Below are positions 1 through 6,486 of a DNA stretch of 11,009 nt, piece by piece; position 1 is the stretch's first letter, and the number at the start of each line of letters is the position of its first letter. Source of the stretch: an uncultured Pseudoxanthomonas sp. (lineage in GTDB: Bacteria; Pseudomonadota; Gammaproteobacteria; Xanthomonadales; Xanthomonadaceae); NCBI GenBank assembly GCA_946886405.1, contig CAMPIO010000109.1:1-11009 (forward strand), given 5' to 3'. Under the pieces are notes generated by a model, which saw only the letters and a list, made by a program, of their open reading frames with translations, was not told the DNA's origin and did no database searches. Both the position numbers and the translations under genes were made by a program.

Positions 1-693
1 CACCGACGCCGACGATTCCACCGTCTCGGCGATCGTCTTGAAGCCGATCCAGCGGCCGGTGTAGCGGCTCATCGCCCAGCCCACCAGGCCCAGGTCGAGG
101 ATGTCCTGCACGCCGGCCGGGTTGAGCACCGGCATCATCGCGCTGACGAATTCGTCTTCCGAGCCGTGCGGCAGCGTCGAGCTGCGACAGTTGTGGTCGT
201 CCGCCGCCAGCGCCAGCACGCCGCCGAACTTCGAGGTGCCGGCGGCATTGCCATGCTTGAACACGTCGCCGCAGCGGTCCACGCCGGGACCCTTCCCGTA
301 CCACATCGAATACACGCCATCGACCTTGGCGCCCGGGAACAGGTTGGTCTGCTGCGTGCCCCACACCATCGTGGCACCGAGGTCCTCGTTCAGGCCGGGG
401 GTGAATTTCACGCCCGCCGTCTCCAGGTGCTTGCGCGCGCGCCACAGCTCCAGGTCGAAGCCACCCAGCGGCGAGCCGCGATAGCCGCTGATGAAGCCGG
501 CGGTGTTCAGGCCCGCCGCCTGGTCGCGCAGGCGCTGCATCAGCGGCAGTCGCACCAGTGCCTGCACGCCGCTCAGGTAGATGCGCCCGTCGGTGCGCGT
601 GTACTTGTGTTCCAGCGTGTAGTCGCTGTCGATCACCCCGATCTGCGGCGTATTGGCGGACGAGGGTGAAGTGAGTTCGGCGGTGCTGGTCAT
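1..693 (-). CDS. Indolepyruvate ferredoxin oxidoreductase family protein, N-terminal part (runs off the window)
   Basis: The reverse strand reads without a stop from ATG at 693 to the window edge, giving 231 residues. Recognisable 2-oxoacid:ferredoxin oxidoreductase blocks are FISGYRGSPLGGFD (residues 67-80), LNEDLGAT (101-108) and the MWYGKGPGVDRCGD region (130-143) followed by FKHGN. In this family, thiamine diphosphate-dependent enzymes oxidatively decarboxylate aryl pyruvates such as indolepyruvate to the acyl-CoA, passing electrons to ferredoxin. In many proteobacteria the alpha and beta parts are fused in one chain of over 1000 residues, so most of this gene, including the cofactor-binding C-terminal parts, should lie upstream of base 1. 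The first ~25 residues are low-complexity and poorly conserved, and the ATG lacks an obvious Shine-Dalgarno, so the exact start is less certain than the family. The gene is divergent from the exported TPR-like gene, with a CRP-like operator between them. Confidence 0.9.
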   Translation of the reverse strand, partial: MTSTAELTSPSSANTPQIGVIDSDYTLEHKYTRTDGRIYLSGVQALVRLPLMQRLRDQAAGLNTAGFISGYRGSPLGGFDLELWRARKHLETAGVKFTPGLNEDLGATMVWGTQQTNLFPGAKVDGVYSMWYGKGPGVDRCGDVFKHGNAAGTSKFGGVLALAADDHNCRSSTLPHGSEDEFVSAMMPVLNPAGVQDILDLGLVGWAMSRYTGRWIGFKTIAETVESSASV

Positions 694-752
694 GGCGGGC
701 CCGTGCAAGCGGCTGGCGTGGCCCGATAAACCCCTCGGGCGTGAAGGCGCGC

Positions 753-758
753 ATTGTA
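753..758 (-). promoter_or_regulatory. Candidate -10 box for the oxidoreductase gene
   Basis: Read on the minus strand this is TACAAT (5 of 6 to TATAAT), about 60 bases upstream of the ATG at 693. No good -35 hexamer sits at the right distance. The CRP-like palindrome at 773-788 overlaps the place where the -35 would be, as is common for activator-dependent promoters. This is a pattern reading only. Confidence 0.35.
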
Positions 759-772
759 ACAGCGGCATTTTC

Positions 773-788
773 TGTGACGCACATCACT
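773..788. promoter_or_regulatory. CRP/Clp-type operator in the divergent intergenic region
   Basis: The sequence TGTGA-CGCACA-TCACT matches the CRP consensus TGTGA-N6-TCACA at 9 of the 10 fixed positions. It lies between the oxidoreductase gene (start 693, minus) and the TPR-like gene (start 855, plus). Clp of xanthomonads is a CRP homologue reported to recognise the same consensus. A weak -10-like TAGGAT at 812-817 (plus strand) puts the palindrome centre near -43 for the plus gene. The TACAAT at 753-758 puts it near -35 to -40 for the minus gene. One site could therefore act on both promoters. Confidence 0.55.
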
Positions 789-854
789 TCGTCGTTGTGC
801 GTTGCAGCGGTTAGGATGGGGTTCGGGGAAATATCAGGTGTCAGGGGAACGTAC

Positions 855-1487
855 GTGAAATCCGGTAAATACTTGCTGCTGGCCGCCGTGCTGGCATCCG
901 TGGCGGTGTCCGCGCATGCGCAGAGCGTGCCCAAGCCCAAGGAGTTCTACTTCGACGAAGACAAGTCGACCGCGCGGCAGATCATCGTGGTGCCGGGCGA
1001 AGGCGAGGCACAGGTACAGGCGCTGGTCCGCGAGCGCGACCGGGGTCGCCGCCAGTTGGAGGCCACCGCGCAGCTCGCACACATCGCCTTCAGCGATGGC
1101 CGCACCGACCTGGGCGAACAGCTTTACCAGCAGGTGGTCGCCGGCACGGAAGCCAAGGGCAACCTGGGTCGCTCGGTCCGCTGGAACTTCGCATGGGACC
1201 TTTACCGTGCCGGCCGCTTCGAGCCCGCGCTCGCGCGCTGGTCCGAGATCGCCACGGCCTACGGATCGCCGTCGTGGGCGCCACCGACGATGGCGCTGGT
1301 GCTGTGGCGCCTGGACCGCAAGCAGGACGCCGTCGCGTGGTTCGGCGCAGCCGTGCGCACCGAACCGGGCGTGTGGGTCGACGCGCGCAACTTCGCCTCG
1401 CAGCTGCCGGACTGGCGGCAGGAAGACCGCGACACGCTGGCGGAAGTGCTCGGCGCCTGGCAGGCCAACCCGCCGGTCTGGCCCTGA
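855..1487 (+). CDS. Exported tetratricopeptide-like protein, function unknown
   Basis: This 210-residue protein starts at GTG 855, preceded by AGGGGA (843-848) at a six-base spacing. An in-frame start further upstream (741) would add 38 non-signal-like residues and run through the operator, so I reject it. The N-terminus is a clear Sec signal peptide: lysines at 2 and 5, a hydrophobic run from about 6 to 18, and an A-H-A site near residue 22. The mature part holds helical pairs with TPR-like spacing and residues: about 69-100, 107-136 (AWDLYRAGRFEPALARW) and 143-172 (ALVLWRLDRKQDAVAWF). No catalytic motif is seen. TPR proteins of this kind usually act as protein-interaction scaffolds, here in the periplasm. 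The gene is 70 bases upstream of the oxygenase gene on the same strand and may be cotranscribed. The specific role is unknown. Confidence 0.85.
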   Translation: MKSGKYLLLAAVLASVAVSAHAQSVPKPKEFYFDEDKSTARQIIVVPGEGEAQVQALVRERDRGRRQLEATAQLAHIAFSDGRTDLGEQLYQQVVAGTEAKGNLGRSVRWNFAWDLYRAGRFEPALARWSEIATAYGSPSWAPPTMALVLWRLDRKQDAVAWFGAAVRTEPGVWVDARNFASQLPDWRQEDRDTLAEVLGAWQANPPVWP

Positions 1488-1556
1488 CGGCGTGCGAGAA
1501 TGCGCAAAAGCGCGGTCGCGTGATGCAGCCGCCATGCGCCACATCGCCAGGCTTCG

Positions 1557-2258
1557 ATGATCAACAACGACCTCCGGATCGAACCCTACCGCGCGCGCCT
1601 GGATGCGACCGGCCGGGTGCAGGTGCCGGGGTTCCTGCAGGAGCCGTCCGCCCAGCGGCTGCGTGATTGTCTGGAACGCGAGGTGCCGTGGGAACCCGCG
1701 CAGCGTTCCGACCGCCCGCCGTTGCTGTCTGCCGACGCGCAGGCGCTCCCGCCTGCACAACAGGACCGCGCGCGATTGATGGAAGCGTTGCGCCGGGCGA
1801 TGTCGGGTTTCGAGTTCCACTTCGACCGCTTCAAGATGATCGAGGCACGCCGCGACGGCCTGTATCCCGAGCTGTTGTTGCACGTCATCGTCGACTTTCT
1901 CAATTCGCCGGACTTCATCGCCTTCACCCATGAGCTGACCGGCGACACGCGCATCCGCATGGTCAGTGCGATGGCCGTGCGCTACCGGCCCGGCCATTTC
2001 CTGCGGCTGCACGACGACCGGTCGCATGAAGAAGACCGTGCGTTCGCCTACGTCATCAACCTGGGACGCAACTGGGAAGCCGACTGGGGTGGCCTGCTGC
2101 AGTTCCTCGACGACCGCCAGAACGTGGTCGACACGTTCACCCCGCACTGGAACAGTCTCAGTCTGTTCCGCGTGCCGCAGGCGCACCAGGTAAGCCAGGT
2201 GGCGCCGTGGGCGGGGGATCACCGTTACAGCATCACTGGCTGGTTCCGTCGCAGCTGA
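1557..2258 (+). CDS. 2-oxoglutarate/Fe(II)-dependent oxygenase (prolyl-hydroxylase-like)
   Basis: This 233-residue soluble protein carries the facial triad and cosubstrate arginine of the 2OG-Fe(II) dioxygenase double-stranded beta helix. H152 and D154 form the HxD pair in FLRLHDDRSHEE, H210 is the distal histidine in VPQAHQVS, and R223 in HRYSITGW is the likely 2-oxoglutarate carboxylate ligand. Such enzymes couple oxidation of 2-oxoglutarate to succinate and CO2 with hydroxylation of a substrate. The spacing and the C-terminal 'YSITGWF' resemble bacterial prolyl 4-hydroxylase/Tpa1-type members, whose targets may be protein residues. There is no signal peptide, so it should be cytoplasmic. 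The N-terminal ~110 residues are a variable helical region. The ATG has only a weak CAGG upstream. The substrate is not predictable from sequence, and neither neighbour names one. Confidence 0.88.
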   Translation: MINNDLRIEPYRARLDATGRVQVPGFLQEPSAQRLRDCLEREVPWEPAQRSDRPPLLSADAQALPPAQQDRARLMEALRRAMSGFEFHFDRFKMIEARRDGLYPELLLHVIVDFLNSPDFIAFTHELTGDTRIRMVSAMAVRYRPGHFLRLHDDRSHEEDRAFAYVINLGRNWEADWGGLLQFLDDRQNVVDTFTPHWNSLSLFRVPQAHQVSQVAPWAGDHRYSITGWFRRS

Positions 2259-2315
2259 CGTGTCCGCGCGGCCGTGCACGCGCGACGCCTTCCACTCTCG
2301 CGTGAGGAGTTTCCG

Positions 2316-4040
2316 ATGTCCCTGTTGCGCCCGCTGACCTGTTGCCTGCTGCTGGCCGTCGTGCTGCCCGCATCCGCCGCCGACCGCATCACCGGTCGCG
2401 CCTTCGCCACGCGCTCGGATGTCATCGCGCCGCATGCAATGGCCGCCACGTCGCATCCGCTGGCCACGCAGATCGCGCTCGACGTGATGAAGCGGGGCGG
2501 CACCGCGATGGATGCGGCCATCGCGGCCAATGCTGCGCTCGGCCTGATGGAGCCCACCGGCAACGGCATTGGTGGCGACCTGTTCGCCATCGTGTGGGAT
2601 CCGAAGACGAAGCAGCTGCACGGCTACAACGGCTCCGGCCGTTCGCCGAAATCGCTGACGCTCGATTACTTCAAGCAACAGGGCATCACCGACATTCCCG
2701 CGCACGGTCCGCTGCCGGTCAGCGTGCCCGGCGCGGTCGATGGCTGGTTCGCGCTGCACGAACGCTTCGGCAAACTGCCGATGCGCGACGTGCTGGCGCC
2801 GACCATCCGCTACGCGCGCGAAGGCCACCCGGTCCACCAGACGATCGCCTATTACTGGGAACGCTCGGTGCCGCGCCTGTCGAAGTTCCCCGGCTTCACG
2901 CAGCAGTTCACCATCGGCGGCCGCGCGCCGCATACCGGCGAGATATGGAAGAACCCCTATCTGGCCGACACGTTGCAGAAGATCGCCGACGGCGGTCGCG
3001 ACGCGTTCTACAAGGGCGACATCGCGCGCACCATCGACGCGTACTTCAAGGCGAACGGTGGCTTCCTGTCGTACGACGACATGGCCGCGCACCACGGTGA
3101 ATGGGTCGCGCCGGTCAGCACGAACTATCGCGGCGTCGATGTATGGGAACTGCCGCCTAACGGGCAGGGCATCGCCGCGCTGCAGATGCTCAACGTGCTG
3201 GAGGGCTACGATTTCTCGAAGATTCCGTTCGGAAGCCCGGAGCACGTGCACCTGCTGGTGGAAGCCAAGAAGCTGGCGTTCGCCGATCGCGCGCGCTGGT
3301 ATGCCGATCCCGCGTTCCAGCCCGCGCCGGTCGCGCGACTGATCTCCAAGCCGTACGCGCGCGGCCGCGCCAAGCTGATCTCGCCCGACAAGGTGCTGCG
3401 CGAAGTGCAGCCGGGCACGCCGAAGGAACTGGAAGAGGGCGACACCATCTACCTGACCGTCGCCGACAAGGACGGCATGATGGTCTCGCTGATCCAGTCC
3501 AACTACCGCGGCATGGGCAGCGGTATGACGCCGACCGGGCTGGGTTTCATCCTGCAGGACCGTGGTGAGATGTTCGTGCTGAACGGCTGCGAAGGTGCCA
3601 CGCCGCATCCCAACTGCTATGCACCGGGCAAGCGCCCGTTCCAGACCATCATCCCCGCCTTCATCACGAAGGATGGCAAGCCGTGGGTCAGCTTCGGCGT
3701 GATGGGCGGCGCGATGCAGCCGCAGGGGCATGTGCAGATCGTGATGAACCTGGTCGACTTCGGCATGACGCTGCAGGAAGCCGGCGACGCCCCGCGCATC
3801 CAGCATGACGGCTCCACCGAACCGGTCGGCAGCGCCACCGCGATGACCGACGGCGGCGTGGTGCAGCTGGAGTCCGGCTTCCCCTACGAAACCGTGCGCG
3901 CACTGATGGACAAGGGCCACCACGTCGAATGGGCGCTGGGCCCGTACGGCGGCTACCAGGCGATCAAGCGCGATCCGGAAACGGGCGTGTATTACGGCGC
4001 CAGCGAGAGTCGCAAGGATGGGCAGGCGGCGGGGTATTGA
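2316..4040 (+). CDS. Gamma-glutamyltransferase family N-terminal nucleophile hydrolase, exported
   Basis: This 574-residue protein starts at ATG 2316 behind a strong GAGGAG (2304-2309). An in-frame start at 2274 lacks both the ribosome site and a signal-like N-terminus. Residues 1-21 are a Sec signal peptide (LTCCLLLAVVLPASA), so the enzyme should be periplasmic. The fold is that of GGT: precursor self-cleavage should free the nucleophile T377 in GDTIYLTVADKDG, which aligns with Thr391 of E. coli GGT. R109 (NGSGRSP) matches the substrate-carboxylate Arg114, and the oxyanion glycines are G464-G465. However, positions equivalent to E. coli Asp433 and Ser462-Ser463 are M419 and Q443-T444, and the MQPQGH motif follows the glycines. 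These features are typical of GGT-like acylases such as the YwrD/cephalosporin-acylase type. It may cleave gamma-glutamyl compounds or other N-acyl substrates. The 77-codon gene 10 bases downstream is probably cotranscribed. Confidence 0.9.
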   Translation: MSLLRPLTCCLLLAVVLPASAADRITGRAFATRSDVIAPHAMAATSHPLATQIALDVMKRGGTAMDAAIAANAALGLMEPTGNGIGGDLFAIVWDPKTKQLHGYNGSGRSPKSLTLDYFKQQGITDIPAHGPLPVSVPGAVDGWFALHERFGKLPMRDVLAPTIRYAREGHPVHQTIAYYWERSVPRLSKFPGFTQQFTIGGRAPHTGEIWKNPYLADTLQKIADGGRDAFYKGDIARTIDAYFKANGGFLSYDDMAAHHGEWVAPVSTNYRGVDVWELPPNGQGIAALQMLNVLEGYDFSKIPFGSPEHVHLLVEAKKLAFADRARWYADPAFQPAPVARLISKPYARGRAKLISPDKVLREVQPGTPKELEEGDTIYLTVADKDGMMVSLIQSNYRGMGSGMTPTGLGFILQDRGEMFVLNGCEGATPHPNCYAPGKRPFQTIIPAFITKDGKPWVSFGVMGGAMQPQGHVQIVMNLVDFGMTLQEAGDAPRIQHDGSTEPVGSATAMTDGGVVQLESGFPYETVRALMDKGHHVEWALGPYGGYQAIKRDPETGVYYGASESRKDGQAAGY

Positions 4041-4050
4041 CGGAGGCGCC

Positions 4051-4284
4051 ATGCTGAGACGCTACTGGTTCCAAGTTGACCGTGGCCTTGGGTATGGCGT
4101 GACCGCAATGTCGGTCGAAGATGCGCGTGATCTGCTCGCGGCGTACGGGTATCCGGATGCCGATGTGCAGATGACCGGCGTCATCACGGACGTTGCGATG
4201 GATTCCCTGGATACCGATCACGTCCTACCGAACGCGGGGCCTACGGTGATTCGCGGCGTATGGTTTCCGCGACACAATGTCTAG
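4051..4284 (+). CDS. Small conserved-looking hypothetical protein (77 aa)
   Basis: ATG 4051 follows GGAGG (4041-4045) with good spacing and lies 10 bases after the stop of the GGT-like gene, so the two are probably one operon. The protein begins MLRRYWFQVDRG and contains GYGVTAMSVEDARDLLAAYGY (residues 14-34), in which a beta strand is followed by an amphipathic helix, and a C-terminal TVIRGVWFPRHNV. There is no signal peptide, membrane segment or cysteine. I do not recognise a named family. The composition looks like real coding sequence (acidic helix, aromatic strand), and the ribosome site is strong. It ends two bases before the first inverted-repeat element. Confidence 0.72.
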   Translation: MLRRYWFQVDRGLGYGVTAMSVEDARDLLAAYGYPDADVQMTGVITDVAMDSLDTDHVLPNAGPTVIRGVWFPRHNV

Positions 4285-4286
4285 CA

Positions 4287-4432
4287 CGTAGGATGGGTGG
4301 AGCCGTAGGCGATACCCATCATCGCGAGTCCAGGCAGCATCATGATCGCCCCATCCTCCATCGGATGACCCATGCAGCGCGATCCCGTCCTCCACCGTGA
4401 TGGGTATCGCCTGCGGCTCCACCCATCCTGCG
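4287..4432. repeat. Inverted-repeat element, family A, copy 1 (GGATGGGTGGAGC type)
   Basis: The outer arms are 4287-4320 and 4399-4432. Each is 34 bases, and they are inverted complements with 32 of 34 positions matching. The core motif is GGATGGGTGGAGCC, followed by GCGATACCCATC. The 78-base centre holds a further small ATCC/GGAT hairpin. Similar GGATGGGTGGAGC palindromes are, to my knowledge, scattered through xanthomonad intergenic regions. The element carries no gene. It sits immediately after the 77-aa gene and 33 bases before the next ATG, so on transcription it would form a long hairpin that could terminate or stabilise mRNA. Confidence 0.85.
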
Positions 4433-4465
4433 AATCTGGCAGACGTTGCATCGAGGGAGGCATCC

Positions 4466-4939
4466 ATGCAGACATGGCTCATGCTCGCAGCACTGGCGCA
4501 AGGCGCTGGCCAACCACCGCAATCACCCGATGAGCCACCTCGACCGCTGGAGGCGCGCGCCTTCTGTACGGCGAGCGCCGGAAAGGAGGCCAGGACGGTG
4601 GAGTGGTTGCAGGGCGACTACCGCATCGTCGGGTTGTCACCGAAGAATCGCGTGCCTTATTCGGGGACGATGAAGGTCGTCGCCTCGACCCTCACCGAGG
4701 TCCGCTTGGAAACAAGGATCGGCTCGAGCGTCCGGCATGCCACGGCACGTTACGTCCGCTGTGGCCCCGACCGCGTCAAACAGCTGTACGTCACGGTCGT
4801 TAGTCCTGGCACACCGCGGCAGCTCTACTGCGCGGTGCACAACGACTACGACAACCTGCACCGGGCCACCTGCAGCGGGCAGGCGAGCGACGGTGACGGC
4901 GACAAGGGGCTCGAGGCGTGGTTCGAGATCGTGCCGTAA
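4466..4939 (+). CDS. Hypothetical exported protein with four cysteines (157 aa)
   Basis: ATG 4466 has GGGAGG (4455-4460) at a good distance. Residues 1-15 (MQTWLMLAALAQGAG) look like a short hydrophobic export signal lacking N-terminal positive charge, so export is probable but not certain. A proline-rich linker (residues 17-27) is followed by a predicted beta-rich domain of ~125 residues. Cysteines at 34, 99, 122 and 136 could form two disulfides, which supports a periplasmic or secreted location. No enzyme motif or known family is recognised. The gene stands alone between two copies of repeat family A (4287-4432 and 4976-5084), oriented the same way. It looks like an accessory gene. Confidence 0.65.
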   Translation: MQTWLMLAALAQGAGQPPQSPDEPPRPLEARAFCTASAGKEARTVEWLQGDYRIVGLSPKNRVPYSGTMKVVASTLTEVRLETRIGSSVRHATARYVRCGPDRVKQLYVTVVSPGTPRQLYCAVHNDYDNLHRATCSGQASDGDGDKGLEAWFEIVP

Positions 4940-4975
4940 GCCTCATGTGTCGCGTGGTGGCTGAGCCAGGCAGCA

Positions 4976-5084
4976 CATAGGATCAGTGGAGCGGAGCGGA
5001 GTCCAACGGCGGATCCGGTCTACCCATCATCGCGTCCCGTCGCCCGCCGTGATGGATCTCGTCTGTGGCTCCACCCCTCCTGCG
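4976..5084. repeat. Inverted-repeat element, family A, copy 2 (diverged)
   Basis: The right arm at 5051-5084 matches the right arm of copy 1 (4399-4432) at 29 of 34 positions in the same orientation. The left arm at 4976-4992 retains AGGATNNGTGGAGC, then a divergent GC-rich stretch, then the shared TACCCATCATCGCG (5021-5034). The two arms are still partly complementary. It begins 36 bases after the stop of the cysteine-containing gene and is older or more decayed than copy 1. Confidence 0.7.
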
Positions 5085-5111
5085 AGTCCGTTCGTGGACA
5101 ATGTCCGCACC

Positions 5112-5134
5112 GGCGGGCCAAGGCCCGCCCTACG
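5112..5134. repeat. Short palindromic repeat, family B, copy 1
   Basis: GGCGGGCC-AA-GGCCCGCC followed by CTACG is a perfect 8-base-pair palindrome around AA. A second copy at 7475-7497 differs at two positions that are paired with each other in the hairpin. It lies 23 bases before the DUF1653 start and 27 bases after repeat A copy 2, so it would be part of the 5' leader of that gene. Confidence 0.75.
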
Positions 5135-5157
5135 CATCTACGAATCCGGACATACAC

Positions 5158-5394
5158 ATGGCCACGCTCCCCGCTCTCCCCGAACTCGCTACCGGCCTCT
5201 ACCACCACCACAAAGGCAACGACTACGAAGTGGTCGCCGTGGCGCGGCACAGCGAGACGCTGGAGCCGGTGGTGGTGTACCGCGCGCTGTATGGCGAGGG
5301 CGGCTTGTGGGTGCGGCCTTACGCGATGTTCTGCGAAGAGGTGATCGTGGACGGACACAAGGTGAGGCGGTTCGCGCCTGTGGAGTCTGCATGA
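5158..5394 (+). CDS. DUF1653 domain-containing protein (78 aa)
   Basis: The protein starts with MATLPALPELATGLYHHHKG and is essentially a single DUF1653 domain. Diagnostic blocks are GLYHHHKGNDYEVVAVARHS (residues 13-32), an LVVYR-like PVVVYRALYG (37-46) and GLWVRPYAMF (49-58) ending in RRFAP. The family is a small beta-rich, SH3-like module of unknown function, standalone in many proteobacteria. I chose ATG 5158 over the upstream in-frame ATG at 5065 because the latter would read through repeat sequences that are not protein-like. The Shine-Dalgarno is weak. The stop overlaps the next ATG (ATGA at 5391-5394), so the two genes should be translationally coupled. Confidence 0.85.
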   Translation: MATLPALPELATGLYHHHKGNDYEVVAVARHSETLEPVVVYRALYGEGGLWVRPYAMFCEEVIVDGHKVRRFAPVESA

Positions 5395-5858
5395 GACGTC
5401 TCGTCGTCGCGTGTACTGGCCTCTTCTTGCTGCCGATGACGGCCAGCGCCGTCTGTGCCATCGAGCCACTGGAGCCCATGTTGCAGGCGGCCGAGACGGT
5501 CTACGTCGGGACGGTGGTGAAGTCCGCGCTGATTCCTTCTCTTGATGAGCTTCGGAACACCGAGAGTCCGCACGAACGTCGACGCCTTACCGTCGTGCGC
5601 CACACGGTGCAGCCGGAGATCGTGTTCAAGGGCGAGCCATCGACCATGCGCACCGTCCTGTCCACGTGGCAATACAACGATCCGCAAGCCACGAGGCGCG
5701 TGAAGTTCTCCGAACTCACAACGTTGATGCCTGGCGATACGATCCTTGTCGTCGCCGATCCGAGCGGCTTGACCCGCTACGGACTGTGCACGGCGAGTCG
5801 CCTCTGGGATCACGAGACCGCGAAGGTGGTCCGTGCGCATTTTCCGTCGGACCCTTGA
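5391..5858 (+). CDS. Exported hypothetical protein, possibly NTR/TIMP-like
   Basis: This 155-residue protein starts at ATG 5391 within the ATGA overlap with the DUF1653 gene and has GGAG upstream. Residues 1-20 form a Sec signal peptide (two arginines, hydrophobic 4-14, T-A-S-A near the cut). C22 directly follows and C133 (YGLCTASRLW) could pair with it. The valine before C22 does not fit a lipobox. The pattern AETVYVGTVV (34-43), EIVFKGE (76-82), then LMPGDTILVVADPSG (112-126) and a C-terminal LCTASR resembles bacterial NTR/TIMP-like beta-barrel domains. In those, an N-terminal cysteine, a 'VF.G.V' strand, a 'KG' turn and a final cysteine recur. This fold assignment is inference from pattern. 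Function is unknown. Confidence 0.75.
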   Translation: MRRLVVACTGLFLLPMTASAVCAIEPLEPMLQAAETVYVGTVVKSALIPSLDELRNTESPHERRRLTVVRHTVQPEIVFKGEPSTMRTVLSTWQYNDPQATRRVKFSELTTLMPGDTILVVADPSGLTRYGLCTASRLWDHETAKVVRAHFPSDP

Positions 5859-5907
5859 TGCTCCGGCGTAACATGCACCATCACTTGGATGGATCCAGGG
5901 CGCCGAC

Positions 5908-6453
5908 ATGACCACCTACATCGCCCTGCTCCGCGGCATCAACGTCGGCAAGGCCAAGCGCATCGCGATGGCGGACCTGCGCGCGCTGCTCGCTGGGCTC
6001 GGCTACACCGATGTCGCGACGCTGCTCAACAGCGGCAATGTCGTGTTCAAGGCGGGCAAGGGCGCGCCGAAGAAGCTGGCCGCCGACGTCTCGACCGCCA
6101 TCGCGACACACCTTGGCATCGAGGTCCCCGTCATCGTGGTGCCGGCGAAGGACTTCGCGCTGATCGCGAAAGAAAATCCTTTTGCCACGACGGCCACCGA
6201 ACCGTCACGCCTGCTGATCGCCTTCGTGCCGGATGCCGGTGCGCTGTCGGCGGTGTCCACCATCGCGTCGCTGGTAACGCCCCCCGAACAGTTCCATGTC
6301 GGCACGCAGGCCGCCTACCTGCATTGCGCCCGCGGCATCCTCGAGAGCAAGGCCGGCGAGGCGCTGGTGGGCAAGGCCGGGAAGGCGGCCACGACGCGCA
6401 ACTGGGCCACCGTGCAGAAACTGCAGGCGCTGGTGGACAAGATCGATGCCTGA
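5908..6453 (+). CDS. DUF1697 domain-containing protein (181 aa)
   Basis: The N-terminus TTYIALLRGINVGKAKRIAM (residues 2-21), LLNSGNVVFKA (39-49) and the C-terminal TTRNWATVQKL (162-172) are the hallmark blocks of the DUF1697 family. Its members are standalone cytosolic alpha/beta proteins of about 175-185 residues with two ferredoxin-like halves and no proven activity. The length is full. ATG 5908 is preceded by AGGG (5898-5901). The gene follows the exported protein by 49 bases and precedes the membrane protein by 33, all on the same strand, so a loose operon is possible although no functional link is obvious. Confidence 0.92.
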   Translation: MTTYIALLRGINVGKAKRIAMADLRALLAGLGYTDVATLLNSGNVVFKAGKGAPKKLAADVSTAIATHLGIEVPVIVVPAKDFALIAKENPFATTATEPSRLLIAFVPDAGALSAVSTIASLVTPPEQFHVGTQAAYLHCARGILESKAGEALVGKAGKAATTRNWATVQKLQALVDKIDA

Positions 6454-6486
6454 CGTCTATCCCTTCCCCTGCCGATATCAACGCCC

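Noticed and set aside
101..669. Two plus-strand frames (127 and 167 codons) opposite the oxidoreductase gene
   Set aside because: The minus strand reads a conserved indolepyruvate oxidoreductase N-terminus without a stop. The plus frames have no recognisable domain.
834..4052. A 1072-codon open frame on the minus strand spanning three plus-strand genes
   Set aside because: It is antisense to three genes with signal peptides, active-site motifs and ribosome sites. Its product is rich in Arg, His, Ala, Val and Gln with no domain, as expected from the mirrored reading of G/C-ending codons.
4225..4482. Minus-strand frame of 85 codons through the first family A repeat
   Set aside because: Both halves of the product come from the two arms of the inverted repeat. 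It has no ribosome site and overlaps the repeat fully, so it is a repeat-derived shadow.
4986..5858. A 290-codon plus-strand frame joining upstream sequence to the exported protein
   Set aside because: Its first 135 codons run through a decayed repeat and out of frame across the DUF1653 gene. The signal peptide and ATGA overlap at 5391 mark the true start.
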